64,000 nucleotides of DNA from Hirudinaria manillensis (Eukaryota > Annelida > Clitellata > Hirudinida > Hirudinidae), in NCBI GenBank assembly GCA_034509925.1, contig CM067530.1:7907501-7971500 (forward strand). The letters are read 5' to 3'. The notes under the pieces are model-generated. The model saw only the letters and a program-made list of their open reading frames with translations, was not told the origin of the DNA and did no database searches. This document shows, piece by piece, positions 38,184 through 51,055 of the stretch. The translations under genes were made by a program, and so were the position numbers. The number at the start of each line of letters is the position of its first letter. Within the stretch, counting starts at the first letter, position 1.

Positions 38184-39698
38184 GAAGGACCTTTCCCTGT
38201 GGATCTAACCCTCCGTTGCTCAGTTTAAATTGCAAACAAATCTATCATGTACATAGTATTTATTGATGACGACTCTGCACACCATGCAATCCGTTAAACC
38301 ATCGAATATTTTTATCAATGCAAGTGCAATCAGCCATCTGGTGATTATTTTGCCAAGTTTGCACGTCGAAGCTAATTTTGTATCAATTTCACGTCGCAAT
38401 ATGCAAACGAACAAATGGACACGAAGCACTACTTGAAAAGTTGTCACTCACGTTTCATGACAATCTCCGTTGCAAGTTATTTCCACATTTTTTGACTCGC
38501 TCTCGACGGACCCCTTTTTGCAATTTCTTGTTTTTAACGCTTTTACAAAGCCATACATCTATCAAAACCAGTAACCGTCGCTCCGTCGGAGGCGCCTCCC
38601 TGGAGTTCGAGGGCATTCTGCCGCGTCCGTCGGCAAAGGGTTTTGAAATTTTCACTTTAACCGAGACATGTGTTCATCGAGCGATCGGTTTCGCGTCTTT
38701 CGACCTTCTTCGAATCGAGTTCATTCGTTGCCAATTTCACACGAGACGACCAAGCCGTTCTGTCGTTTGAAGTTCACCTGCTACTAACGATTCCATTTCA
38801 CTGTACATATTTATCCACTTTGAAGTGAACTTCAAATATTTTACACCAGCAGCGTTTTTATTGAGAAGTTCCGTGCACGACCCCGATGAGCTGACCGGCC
38901 CATAGTGTGGTTCATCGTAAAATTTCATCGTTTTATTTTGATTTTGTGGTGATTCAGAAAATAACTGCTTGTCTTAATGTATCACTTTAAGAATTGGGTA
39001 TACGTTTTACAAATAAATTTAAGACATTTGGAGTGAGGTTAGAATGCAAATAAAAAGAAGAATGTTTATAAAAGCAGATTAATTTTGTAGAGATTCTAGG
39101 TAGGAATCCAGCAGGACAAACCTTATTCCTAGGAGGCGCGGACGTTTGAGCTTTAGCACTCTGATGACTTTTAGAGGCTTGCTGAAGGGTTTTTGAGCAG
39201 TGGTCGTGGAAGATTATTAAATTCTTAAGGTTAGATCTTCAAGTGTCATCGAGTTTGTTTTATCCCTTCTGATGACAGAATGAGACTTTGCTCTTTTTAG
39301 AAGTCAGATCAGTACTAAGGCTTTCTAGACTCAGATACTAAACATAAAATTGAAAGAAAAGGACAAAAAAATACATTAGAAGAAATTATTTACTAGAATA
39401 TTCGGCAAAATTTAAAAAAAAACCTTACATATTGCAGCCTTAACCAGTGCAATATAATATAATCTGATGAAATATTGTTTGCACTCTTTTTTTATAAGAA
39501 ATGTTCTCAAAAATATTATGTGGCGCTTGCTAGAAATTGGACATTTTAGAAATATTTACTTTTAAATGTATTTCGCTCTTCTGTTTATTGGACCTGTGTT
39601 TTTGTGTGGACGTTACATATATTATCTTCAAATAACAATAACAGCTGGAAAAGATTTCCATTGAGCTATTGAAGTTTGTTGACTTCAAAAGTGTAATC
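38184..39698. other. Intergenic, no gene seen
   Basis: 1.5 kb between the EF-hand gene and the BTB zinc-finger gene. A plus-strand open frame at 38378-38770 has no recognisable domain and no splice support. The 39300-39690 part is AT-rich and probably holds the promoter of the downstream gene. Confidence 0.5.
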
Positions 39699-42600
39699 AT
39701 GGGAGATGCTTTTAGGAGAAACACTAGATCTGGAAAATCTAGGTAATGCAATATCAGTTAGTGAAAATTAACAACTATTCTTTTAAATTATCGAAGCTTC
39801 TTGCAGTGCTGTTAATGAATTATCTGACAACAATTTTGCTACGAGCGTTTTAACCACCATAAATGAATTCTACAAGAAAAAGATTTACTGTGATGTAGTT
39901 GTTACTAATGGAAGTTGCAGAATTAAAGCCCACAAAATTGTTCTTGCCGCTAACTCTCAAATCTTCAAAGTGTTTCTTGAAAAAAATCAAGAATGCTCTG
40001 TTTTTGCTGTTTCAGATGGTAAGATTTTTTCCTCGTAGACATATGGGAAGATGTATCACTAATTTAAATAAAATCAAAAACAGATTTGTCAGAAAAATCA
40101 TTGGAAGTTCTTTTGTCTTACATGTATACTGGTATTTTGGTGTTGAGGAACCCAAGTCAAGCAGTGCAGTTATTACAAGATGCCCTGTGCCTTAGAATTA
40201 CATCCATGGTGACTATTTTACAAAACTATTTGAGAAGCCACAACATGAAAATAAACAGAGATCAAGTCGTAGATTGTGACGTTAGTTTTTGACACGAGGT
40301 TTGCATGCTCACTCAGGTCATCAAATCAACTAAATTTTTCAGGGTTTTTCAGATCTTGGAATTGCAGGACTAAAATCTGAAGATATGGAACAATCTGGAA
40401 GCAGCTCAATCAGTAATAAAAAATCAAAACAGAAATTTATTCTTAAAGATAGAAAGGTGAATAGGAATGAAACCTTTATTTACAAAAAGAAGCAAAACAA
40501 AGATGAAATCATGGCCAGCTGCTCAAATTTAAGAAAGTTTAATTTAAAATTCGAGTTGGGGTCTGAAGGACCAGGTGCAATGTGCCAGGATGGATTTAAA
40601 TCTCAGAATTTTCACAAAATGCCCAACCATGGCCCATCCACTCACACAAGCAGCTCAAAACTCACAGCAAGGGCATTACTTAGAAGATCTGTTTTTATGA
40701 CAGCCAAGATGTTATTGTCAAAAAGCAGTTTTTGTGATTTAATACAAGGATATAATTGCCCAAAATGCTCCATAGTTTTCAAATCAAAGTCTTTGTTCTT
40801 GTGTCACACTTCGCTGCATTTGCGGTCTCGTCACCATGTTGGTAACTTTATGATAAAGAATGTCAATAAAGCAGACGACATTGCTAGAAATCGTCAAAGT
40901 TCTATATCAAAAGAAAAACTGCAGTGCAAATACTGCAGTGTTGTTTTGACCAATGAGAGGCTCTTGATGGATCACATGGTCGCCCATCATCCGAGCATAA
41001 TGTTCTCGTGTCGCCATTGTTCTTTCAGTACTAGGCTGCAGCACGTCTTAGAGAGGTTAAGTACAAAAGCTTTGTATTACTTTGGAGAATGATACTGAGT
41101 AATTTGTCCTGGTTTTGTTTTGTTTTGTTTCACTTCATCGATTTGTATTTGTGATGAGCCATTATTAATTGTTCATGATTATTTCTTTTTTAAGGCATCA
41201 CTTGGAAAATCACAAGAAGAGAACAACTTGTCCTATTTGTGGCAAATCCTGTGCCAGGACTGAGTCTCTAAATGTTCACTTGTTGCTCATTCATAAAGTA
41301 CACGATTCAAAAATTGCCAGCAAAGTGAGTCCCTTTTCTCCTTTTTTATCTTTTCTTCATTTAAATTAATTTAGTCCAACGAAGCCTGAAGTCGTTTTGT
41401 TTTTTGCCGCTTCGAGTTGCACCGGTGCAAGGAACCGGGTTGCGGTTACGTCTGCCTTTACAAAAAGAGGGTAGAGGAGCACGCGCTGAAGCACAAGGAC
41501 ACAAAGCAGCACAAGTGCAACATCTGCTCCAAGATGTTCAAACATGAAAAGTTGATTTCCACGATTGCCTTTGTTTTGTAAAATTTGTTGTAAATTCAGT
41601 TTTAAATATTGTTTTAAGCTCTGTTTTTATGTGGAAATGTAAGCCATATTAGAAACAATGCAGTTTTAAAACTCAAAAACTACTGGATAAATAAGAGATT
41701 TTATTTAATATTTGTAATATATTAATAATTTAACTTATAGTAATAACAACATTATTTTAAGTGGCCTCATCTTCTTACAGAGGTCTCCAGAAACACAAAT
41801 TGGTAATCCACGATGGGATTCGTCCTTTCATTTGCGACATTTGTGGTCAGGCTTATGGACAGGAGGGTGAATTGAAGGTGCACATTGCAAGGCACACTTC
41901 CAATAAGCCCCACTCCTGTCATCTGTGTCCATACAGCACACAGTACAAAGCAAACCTTCAATGTGAGATACACTTTATTTATTTTTATTGCATTAGACTT
42001 GGGCTTCTAATTTGATTGCTAAAGTTTGAGTCATCTATGGATTTCACTCTCTGAATTTTAATATTTTTTTAATATTATTTTATAATTTTAGAATCGACTT
42101 TTAATCCTGCGAAGAATCGTTTCGCTCGGTCGACCGATTTTCCATGAACCGCTTTCAATTGCAGCCCATTTATTTAAAATTCACAAAGTGATGATGAATC
42201 AGAAGATGCTGGTCTTTTCCTGCGACCAATGTCCTTACATTACGACGAGGAGGAGTAGGTTCAACGATCACATCAAGAAAACGCACAAAAATATTGTCGA
42301 CATTCCATGTCCCGTTTGCAATAAGATGTTCTCAACGAAACAGAATCTTTATGGCCACATGACCTCAGTTATTGTTTAGCTTATTACTTTACAACTAAGT
42401 TTAAGAAATTTGTTGTTTGAGTTATTTTTTTGTTATCTGGCTACAGTTAATTAATCATAATTATATTCACATTTCCGAATTACTTGTGCAGGGTTAGGGT
42501 TAGGGTTAGTATTTGATTCAGTATGTGTTTAATATTCATATTGATAATTTACTCCATTTAATCACATGTTTGGATATAAAATTGTTACTAACTGTCATTT

Positions 42601-43004
42601 AATTATTCCATAATTATGATTTAGTATGTGTTTAATTAATATATTAATTATTAATATGGTCATACTAATAATTTATTCAATTTATTCGCTCATTTGAATA
42701 TAAAATTGCATTCCACCAACAACTAAAACATTGAATTCTTCAGGTTCACAAGCCAAAGATCTTCCAATGCAGTTATTGTCCTTATTCCACGGGAGTGTCG
42801 ACCACTTTGAAGCAGCACGTCAAAGTCATGCACACGCAAAGAGACGTCAAGAATTACGAATGCGAACTCTGCGGGTTCAGGTCGGCCACGAGCGGAAACT
42901 GCAGGAAGCACATCAGGAGACTCCACATGAACCAAAACCTCGACCCTAAATTTGTTGGCTCCACAAACGATGACACTCGGCCGGCCAACACTAACAACGC
43001 TTAA
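39699..43004 (+). CDS. BTB/POZ domain protein with 12 C2H2 zinc fingers
   Basis: Nine exons join in phase (691 aa): 39699-39742, 39807-40018, 40084-40280, 40343-41055, 41195-41324, 41417-41550, 41781-41962, 42165-42367, 42744-43004. A BTB domain fills about residues 18-150 (YCDVVVTNGSCRIKAHKIVL, then LEVLLSYMYTGIL), followed by a basic Ser/Lys-rich linker. Twelve C2H2 fingers follow, for example CPKCSIVF, CKYCSVVL, CPICGKSC, CNICSKMFKHEKGLQKH, CDICGQAY, CHLCPYST, CPVCNKMF, CSYCPYST and CELCGFRS. BTB-ZF proteins are dimeric, DNA-binding transcription regulators. Four introns cut inside fingers, and rejoining them restores exact C-x2-C-x12-H-x3/4-H spacing, which confirms the splices (for example GHMTS|VH). 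The final exon ends PANTNNA. I cannot name the ortholog. Confidence 0.92.
42491..42509 (+). repeat. Interstitial (TTAGGG)3 block in a BTB-ZF intron
   Basis: GGGTTAGGGTTAGGGTTAG lies in intron 8 of the BTB zinc-finger gene. Exact metazoan telomere repeat units. Confidence 0.8.
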
Positions 43005-43730
43005 AACCTTATTGAAAGCCTATTCCTGTATGTCTTTATGGTATCAATGATAGAAATTTATTTTATAAATATAATTATATAGTTAATGTGTACGTATATA
43101 TATGTATATACATATACATTTAATGCATGAATGTGAATTTTAATACTTGGCCAAACTTTGCCTAACTGTCTATTCTAGGTTTTTTTGTTCTGAAAGCTGA
43201 GTTCTTTGTCAATAATTTCTGAGGCACTGGGTAAATTTTAGATGTTTTAAGTTTTGGGTATGACTTTGAATTCATTGAAATGGTTATAATCTCTAATGGC
43301 TGTCCGTTAGCCGAGACTAAGCTGTGTCCTAATTTACAAGTGTCGTCTATGTCTCTAATTTATTTTTTGTTTTGATGCGCATCTCTCCGGAGTCTTAGGT
43401 CAGTAGCCGGGGTCTCCCTCGTTTAACTGCCCGATGTACAGAGAACCCTACCCTCCCGAAAAAATGTTTCAAATTTTTCCTCAAATACAAGGGACACCTC
43501 CCAGTTGCCATGCTAATAAAGAGTAATTACAGTTTTTATTTAACATAGGTAGTAAAAAGATCAAGAACTAGTGCGTTCAAATAAATTTATCCCTCACGTT
43601 TTGAGTTGTCAATTTTGAAACTAAGACATTTCCTCGTTCATTCTCTCCCTTATTTAATTGATTTACTTTTAAGATTGCAACTTCGTTGTCTTGACAACCA
43701 AATGAAAATAACACATTGCGAGAAGCGGGT
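43005..43730. other. Intergenic, 3' UTR and promoter space
   Basis: An AT-rich 3' flank of the BTB-ZF gene (43020-43140, with a TATGTATATACATATACAT palindrome), then a more GC-balanced patch at 43290-43520 of unknown nature. ANKMY1 begins at 43731. An in-frame TTG at 43716 lies upstream of the ATG but is unlikely to start a eukaryotic protein. Confidence 0.5.
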
Positions 43731-46700
43731 ATGAAGAATTTGTCAGACATAAGCTCTACAAAGGAAAATTTATTTGTAAATATTGAAAAACAACCGAGAG
43801 ACTCGAAATCGTCGAGTAATACAGAGGTTGCAAATCACACTAATGATACTTTGTTTGTTAATGTTGAAAGAAAGCCTATAGATTCTGCATCATCCAGTGA
43901 AAATGGTAAATGTTTGCATTTGGCGATGCTTAAAATAAGTTTTAAGAAAAGCATATCTTACGCGCTTTTAACATTTTAAAGGAAGACAGTTTTGGAGTGA
44001 CGGAAGCAGTTATGTGGGTTCAAGTGTTGATGATGCAAGACATGGTTTTGGACATCAAACGTGGAAAAACGGAGAGGCAAGAATTTGCGTTTATTTTGGG
44101 ATTTTATTTCTTTGTTTGTATTAATTTTAAATTTATTAACTAATTCGTGAATCTACCCATTCTTTTCAGAATTACAGAGGACAGTTTTATAATGATTTCT
44201 TTCATGGTTTTGGAAAGTATAGCTGGAGTAATGGAAGTTTCTATTTAGGAACCTTTTATATGGATCTCAGAGAGGGCTATGGAGTGCAATATAAAAATAA
44301 TAATACTTGCTATGAAGTTTGTAGAGGTAATCTTTACAGATAGTTAAATTATTTTTATATATTATTATTTTCCAGGGACTTTTTGGGGGCAATGTTGAAT
44401 TGGGAGTTGGTCGATTGATCTATCTTGATGACAAGTCTATGGATGTTGGGCTATGGAAAGAAAATAAATTAGTTAAATTGTTTGCATGCATTTCTGAGTT
44501 CCCGCTTTTACAAGTCCCACCTTTCTTATATAAATATGAGAACAAGAAAACATTCATCTCGCTGGATGATCTAAAACACGATTGTATGATTTGTTATTCC
44601 AATTGAAAATTCAATTGCTTACATTTTACCTTATTATATTACCTATTACTCTTGAAGGTGATATTTTCCATGAAGAGATGGTTAAAAGATGTGATGAGGC
44701 AATTTTGGATGAAGACAGAGTTTTTGTGAATTTCCTACCTAAAAATAGTTTGTCAATAAATAGAAAGTTGTTTAATGATGCATTTGATAATTCAGTTGAT
44801 ATTAATCATGCATTTTATACTGGTGAGTGGATATTATGGAACAAAGTGAATTGCTTTGTATTTTAAAATGTTTTATTTTGAAGATGTTGTCGATGATGCC
44901 ATTAAGGACACACTGTCTACAATCTCAGGGATTAATCTGAATGTCTGCAAAAAAGAAATTCATGGTTCAGAAGTAAATGTTGTAACTCATTTGATCACTA
45001 TTTATACAATTATGTTTTTTGGATCATTGAACAAATTACTTTTTGACTATATTTCTAGTTTAAGAATTATGCTCAATCATACAAAAATTTAAGAATACTT
45101 TAGGTAATTATTTACTAATGGCTTTAACCAAACAAAATGATATTGATAAATAAATGAATATACTGCAACTTCAGTTTTTTTTTTATATTTCAAGTTAGAA
45201 AAAGATAATGAGATAATGTTTCCAATTTGGAATGAGACTGGCACGAGTGTCGCAATGCAAAAACACATCTTGAGATTCAGAAGCCATCAGCACAGAGTTT
45301 CATTTGATGTGGATTCATTGCTATCAAAAACCTGCATAAACGACAAGCCGGGCCAACTTGAAAGACTCTCCATTGATTTTTTTAAATCCTGTTTGCATGG
45401 GCAGACAGAAAAAGTAAAAGAATTTCTAAAAGAAAAGAAAGTTTATGTTGATGTATGCGATTTGAATGGAAACTCGCCACTGATTGGTGCAGCTGTGAGT
45501 GAATACAATTTGAGTCAATTGTTTTTATTTCATGAATTTTTTTTTTAAACAGATTAATTTTCATTAAACAGCTAAATGGCCATTCTGAAATAATAAATCT
45601 TTTACTGAACTCTGGAGCTGATGTCAATAGATTAAATGATTTTGGGATTACTGCACTTATGGCAGCTTGTCTCAACTACTATACAACTTCAGGCCTACTG
45701 AATGATAAACATTTTCAAGATCTCATTAATAATTCATGTTTCATCAATTCAAAATATAGTAAAACTGATCCTAATGCTGAGTTTGGTGCTACTGAGCAAC
45801 AAAGCATGCAGAAACTTGAAAATTATGTCGAGTCAACAAATGATGGTGGGGATTCCAGTATGAAGTTTGGGAAATTAAATGTGAGACGAAAAAAGAATAA
45901 CCAAGCAATGGAGCAGATTTGGAATGGTGTTTGCATCCCATCAGATGATGAAGCCTCAAATTTAAAAGACCAATTCATCCAGAAAAAAGAAAATAATAAG
46001 TAAGAGTTTCCAATTTCAGTCTGGAATCAATTTGATGATCAACTTTTAATCACTTTTCAGGGAGTCATCTTTCCATTCAGCCATCTCGTCACTGCTGAGG
46101 AGGGGAGCTAACCCAAACTCATCACTGAAAGTCTGCTCTGCACTTCATTTGGCCATAATGGCTGGTGATGTGACAACAGTGAAGCTATTGTTAAAGAAAG
46201 GTTCCGACTGTGAATCCCCTCTCATCTTGAAGGTGTGTTAAAGTAATAATACGTTTTATTTGTGTTTGTGCTCAATATCTTTTGTAAATAACCACAGGGA
46301 GGAGTTGTACTCAAACCGCTGCATTGTGCCTGTTTACTTGGAGGAATTGAATCCTTTGAAATAGCAAAACTATTGCTGTTGTCTGGAGCTGAAGTTAATT
46401 CTGTCACTGAAATCTTAGAACCATCCCTTAGTAACTGCCAAGAGGTTTGTTTCACCACATCTCCAATATCTGTGTGAGAATGGTCAGGTGATTCTACTTT
46501 GATTGCTATCAAAAGGAAATGGCATCTGCAGTGAAAACCATGCCTAGGACACCTATTGAATTGGTCTGCTTGAGAGAAGGAAACGGCAGCACAACCGTGA
46601 GTTTTCTTAACAACCAAGTCTCAACTATCAACAAATACTCTGACAATAAATATCATGTAATACTTGAGTCCAATAATAATGCTATTAAAAAAATGCAGCA

Positions 46701-48569
46701 GGTAACATCTCAGTTGATTCAACTCCTACTGGATCACAAGGCTGATGCCAACACTTTGTTCAGTAATGGCTTTTCACCCCTGGCTTCTTGCATTCTCAGT
46801 CACAAATATGAGGTGGGATATTTCTGCTCCTTATTCTCATATGTGAGAGTTTGTATTAGAAAATGCTGAATTATTGTACTAAATTATTTAAATAATTTGC
46901 TTCAAAGCTTATGAAACAGCTACTGCAAAATGGTGCAAATCCAAATTTGCATCTGGAAGGACCATTTCAAAACGCACTCTGCACTGCAATAGCTGCAGAA
47001 ACAAATCCAATGGAACAGTTGGCACTAGTAACTGTTTAATTTTATATTACTAAAATCTGAAAAAACAAAGTTATCCTAATAACAAAGATGTTGACATGAC
47101 CATCCAGATCGATGTGCTGGTCAAGCATGGAGCCGACGTGACTCTGCCATTAGGAAGCAAAAAGACGGACGGAAATTTCATAGACTATGTGCATCGCATA
47201 CACAGACAGGTTAACTCAATGAATTTATTGTTTAAGCACCAAAACATTTATACAAATTTTCTGTTTTCAAAAGGAAGCTCTAGCCTTGAATGCCAATCTT
47301 CCATATCATGATGCTTTGAAAATTAAAAAATCCAAACAAACAGTGTTAGACTTCTTAAATCAAATTGTCAGAAATAAGATGAAGGCAAATTTCTCACAGG
47401 AAAGTTTGTATCAAATATAAAAAAGTAAAAATTGTAATAAATCAATTCTAAACTTGATTGTTCTGTAGAATTAAAACACCAAGACATTGGGAAGACAGAG
47501 TAAGTCTTTTGAGGGATATTTCCCTTTTGAAATTGAGCAACATTTTTTTACAAATGTTATTTTCACCCCTAAGCGAAAGGGTTAAGAATCTCTGTCATGA
47601 ATGTGGAAGGTCAACATCTGTAAAACTAACTTCATGCCCAAGATGTGAAAAGGCAGTTTATTGCAGTAAGACTTGCAGGAGCAAGTCATGGCGAGAAGGA
47701 CACAAATATCACTGCATAGAAGGTAAAAAAAAACTAGAATTGTTGAAATCAGATTATTTTTAAATTCATGCAGCAGTTCAACCAATTTTAGCTTTGAAAG
47801 TAGAGAGCCCATATCAGGTGAGTTTAAACTAAATCTCACAAAAATTAATCTACTATATCCAGGATGTTTTAAAAGATTTTGAACTTTTTGATGACTCCTT
47901 TTTAGATCTCAAAGTCAGTTTCAGGGCGACTCACTAAATCAGCAAGTGTAGGAACAGAATCAAGAGAGATTCCAAGATCTCTCAAGAACACTCAAAATCT
48001 TAATGCAAATTCTCTCCAAGGATATGACCATAACTCGTCTCCTTTCAGTCAATCTGACTTCATTCATGGCAGTTCTTCTGCGACTAATTCAACATTTGCC
48101 CACCATAAATTTGTTTCCAGTGTTCAAAGCAAAACAGCATCCAGAAGTGAACATGTTGCCAAGGATCAAAGATTTGTGCCTCCCAGTAGGAGCTTGAAAT
48201 TGTCTGCATTGAGCAGAGAAATCCACAGAGACCAAAGCTCCAAGGATAGGCATGAATTTTTGAATGATGCCAATAAGATTGAAATTGACTATGGAAGTCT
48301 TTCAAAGTATATCAGAGATCATGTTACTAGTGGATTGAAAGGGTTTCAAGAAATGGGCACATCTTCAAAATCATCATTCAATGATCATGAATATGGAAAG
48401 ACTCACTACAAAATGGTTTCTTTCTGCTTCACAATTAATGTAATTTTGGCTTTTTGGCAATAACTTATAATCATTAAATGTGATGCAGGCAAGCATGGCT
48501 CACCACAGCAATCAAGGTAAAGGAGATTTTCCGGACAAGATATTTGTTGGTAACTACAGCTACATTTGA
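43731..48569 (+). CDS. ANKMY1: Ankyrin repeat and MYND domain protein 1, with MORN repeats
   Basis: Nineteen exons join in phase (1129 aa): 43731-43905, 43982-44076, 44170-44316, 44376-44583, 44658-44822, 44884-44972, 45195-45494, 45572-45999, 46061-46232, 46298-46444, 46516-46812, 46908-47027, 47108-47209, 47274-47403, 47469-47499, 47574-47722, 47774-47817, 47906-48415, 48489-48569. MORN repeats: GFGHQTWKNGENYRGQF and GFGKYSWSNGSFYLGTF. Ankyrin repeats: NGHSEIINLLLNSGADVN, LLRRGANPNSSLKVCSALHL, LLLDHKADANTLF, LALIDVLVKHGADV. The MYND zinc finger starts at about residue 876: CHECGRSTSVKLTSCPRC, then YCSKTCRSKSW and HKYHC. ANKMY1 is conserved in ciliated organisms; its role is poorly known. 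Exon 2 ends with a GC donor. About 210 Ser-rich residues follow the MYND finger, more than I recall for vertebrate ANKMY1. Bases 46597-46713 could be an in-frame intron, giving 1090 aa. Confidence 0.93.
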
Positions 48570-48782
48570 GGAAACACTGCCGAAGTAGTTATAAACACAA
48601 CGTAAAAGTCTTAAATTTAAGCATTTTATTCATTAAATTAGCACCTCTTTGAACTTCAAAATATGTAATGAAAATAAAAATCAAAAAATAACATCCAATG
48701 GACTAATAAAGTAAAAATAATGGTAAAAGATGTATTTAAGATAAGTGAGAACTCGTATTAGGCAAAGTAGCTTCATGGCCAG

Positions 48783-49979
48783 CTATCCTAATTTGTAACT
48801 TTCCACACACAAAGCTGATTTGTGGAACTCATAGAATCCTGTACCGTGGAATGCTATGTTGGACACAACTATGATGTACTCGCAAAGAGCGAACAGGGTG
48901 TAGACTGCAAATCAAATAACGAATTAAAAAGCTAGTGCTGTTTATTCTAACAAAGCTAAGTTCAACATAAGTCATTTCACATTATCATTAGTAATAGTAA
49001 TAATAATAATAATACAGGTTTCACTAATTTAATTTGCATGTAAGAAGCAGCATTTCACATACTAAGCAGCAGTTAGGATCTAACCTCCACTTTCACAGAA
49101 GTAATTGTGTCTGTAGAAGCAGTAAACTGAGAGAAATATGAAAAATAAATTGGCACTCCAAAGCATTTTCTTAAGCCTAAAGGATTCTCTGTGCTGGAAA
49201 AGTACATGTCAGTCATCAAATATGTTTCTGAATAAACATGAAATGAATCGCATCTAGAAAATAAAACTGACGAGAGAGCAAAACTGCGGATCATTTTGAA
49301 TTTTATAGTTCATCTGAAGCTTTAGGATCATATGCAGCTGAGAGCAGATAAGGAAAGATATAAATCCCCAAAAATGGTAATCTGAAATGAGGAATGCATG
49401 TGAAATAAGGCACGTGAATGCTGGTGACAACAGTGTCTGACTAACCATATGCTTCAGTGGAAGAAACAACAGTTAAAAATAAAAGGCTGAGATTTTCAAC
49501 AACATCAACAAAGGTCAGAACATACAAATGAACGCCAGCAGATACAGAAGGAAAAGTCATATAATATTTGTAATAAAATAGGGCCAGCATAATTCTAGGA
49601 CTGCACTGAAGAGCTATAAAAAATTGCCAGATGAACTTTTGCAGCTTGAACCCACCAATAGCGGAACTAACAGATGGTAGGTAATTTGGAACCTGAAATT
49701 TCAACATGCTTCATCAGATGAAAAACTTGGGACTTTAAGGAAAAGTTTAATCCCCACTAATTCATTGCTATGAATAAGGACTTCAATGATTTCAATTTAA
49801 ATCGAAAAGTTTACATTGCAGTGAGTAGCAGTGGATGATTCAAAATTTAACGCCAACGTCAGAAGAATACATAGCGCGAAGGCAAGGATGGGAGCCGAAA
49901 ACACAAATTTGTAAAGAAATGTTAGATCAAAAGTTATAGGTGCATTCCGTAATTTATTCTCCCCGATCTTGGTGTACAT
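48783..49979 (-). CDS. PGAP2: Post-GPI attachment to proteins factor 2
   Basis: Five exons join in phase (250 aa; human 254): 49815-49979, 49446-49692, 49272-49381, 49085-49193, 48783-48904. Frag1/DRAM/Sfk1 family membrane protein. The hallmark motifs are FESSTATHC, VPNYLPSVSSAIGG, WQFFIALQCSPRIMLA, VVENLSLLFLTVVSSTE, YRHNYFCESG and VYTLFALCEYIIVVSNIAFH. About six hydrophobic spans are visible: TM1 at residues ~22-47, two in exon 2, one in exon 3, one in exon 4 and one in exon 5. PGAP2 acts in the Golgi in fatty-acid remodelling of GPI anchors. It lies tail to tail with ANKMY1, stop codons 214 bp apart, so the 3' UTRs may overlap. Confidence 0.96.
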
Positions 49980-51055
49980 CTCTGCTGGTAATCAGAATGG
50001 AGTAATCTAAATAATGCATCCAAAGGAAGTTCGACACATCAGAAATCAAAACAAATGTCGCGCTTTTAAATTTGTGTGAAAATTTACCATTTTTTACTGC
50101 CGATTACTAATTCTTATTTTATTTAATTGTTTGATTATTATAATACTTAATTTTTAATACGTAGACCCCTTTTGTTTTTATATTAACATAGTATCATTAG
50201 ACCCTCTACTTTTGAATCCTTGCACATGTTGCAAAACATTGGAATGGGATCAGACAATCGACAAGGTCTGACGTTTTTGAAAGTCCGCCTGATTGGATAA
50301 ATAGTTTCGCCATCACGGGTAATAGAAGTGGGTTCAACCGGTCAGCGTGTTAAAGAGGGTGACATAAAATCCTAGAATAAAAGATCTTTAAATGATAAAA
50401 TATTTACAATGTTCCGAAGCATTTTCCAGTCATACTTTTAGCGAGTGAATTTCAATGTATTTTCATGCAATAATTACATATAATGCTTAAATGCACAAAC
50501 ATTATTTTGGACGAGCTTAATTTGATTAAGGCTATAATTAATACATGTTTATATTCTGAAGCTTATTATTATTTTTGAAAATATGTAATCTGTCTTAACG
50601 TAAATCCCTACGTGTACTTTTTGTGATTAAAATGAAACTTCGATTAAAGCTCTAAATTACGAAAACATTGTATTTTACGATGTGCATACTTTCAACGTTT
50701 TTTGCAATAAAAATTGCAATTTTGGACGCATTTCCCGAAGTGGTTATAACTTTTTTGGGTGAATTTCAATAAATTTTTGTTTCTGTTTCTCAATAACAAT
50801 GAATAAATGCTCGGAATTCACTTTAAGGTAATTGTAAAGTTCAACATTTTTTTTATAAAGAAAGTTTCTAAATATATAATCTCTTTCTTGTAAAACTGAA
50901 ATAAAAACTACTTTTAATTTAAAAATCGAGATAGCCTTTGTGAACTTATTCAAAATGTGTTGTCTTTTGAAATACTAATTTTATAATGCTGCATTTGTTC
51001 CTTTAACGGTAGATTTTTAATTTAATTTTGCTTCTCGAATTGTTTAAAAAAGTAG
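49980..51055. other. Intergenic, AT-rich; probable PGAP2 promoter side
   Basis: No gene is supported. Short open frames on the minus strand (50744-50953) have no recognisable features. The stretch just upstream of PGAP2 (49980-50350) is the likely promoter. Confidence 0.5.

Noticed and set aside
38378..38770. Plus-strand 130-codon frame after the EF-hand gene
   Set aside because: No recognisable motif and no partner exons. The opposite strand is also open for part of it.
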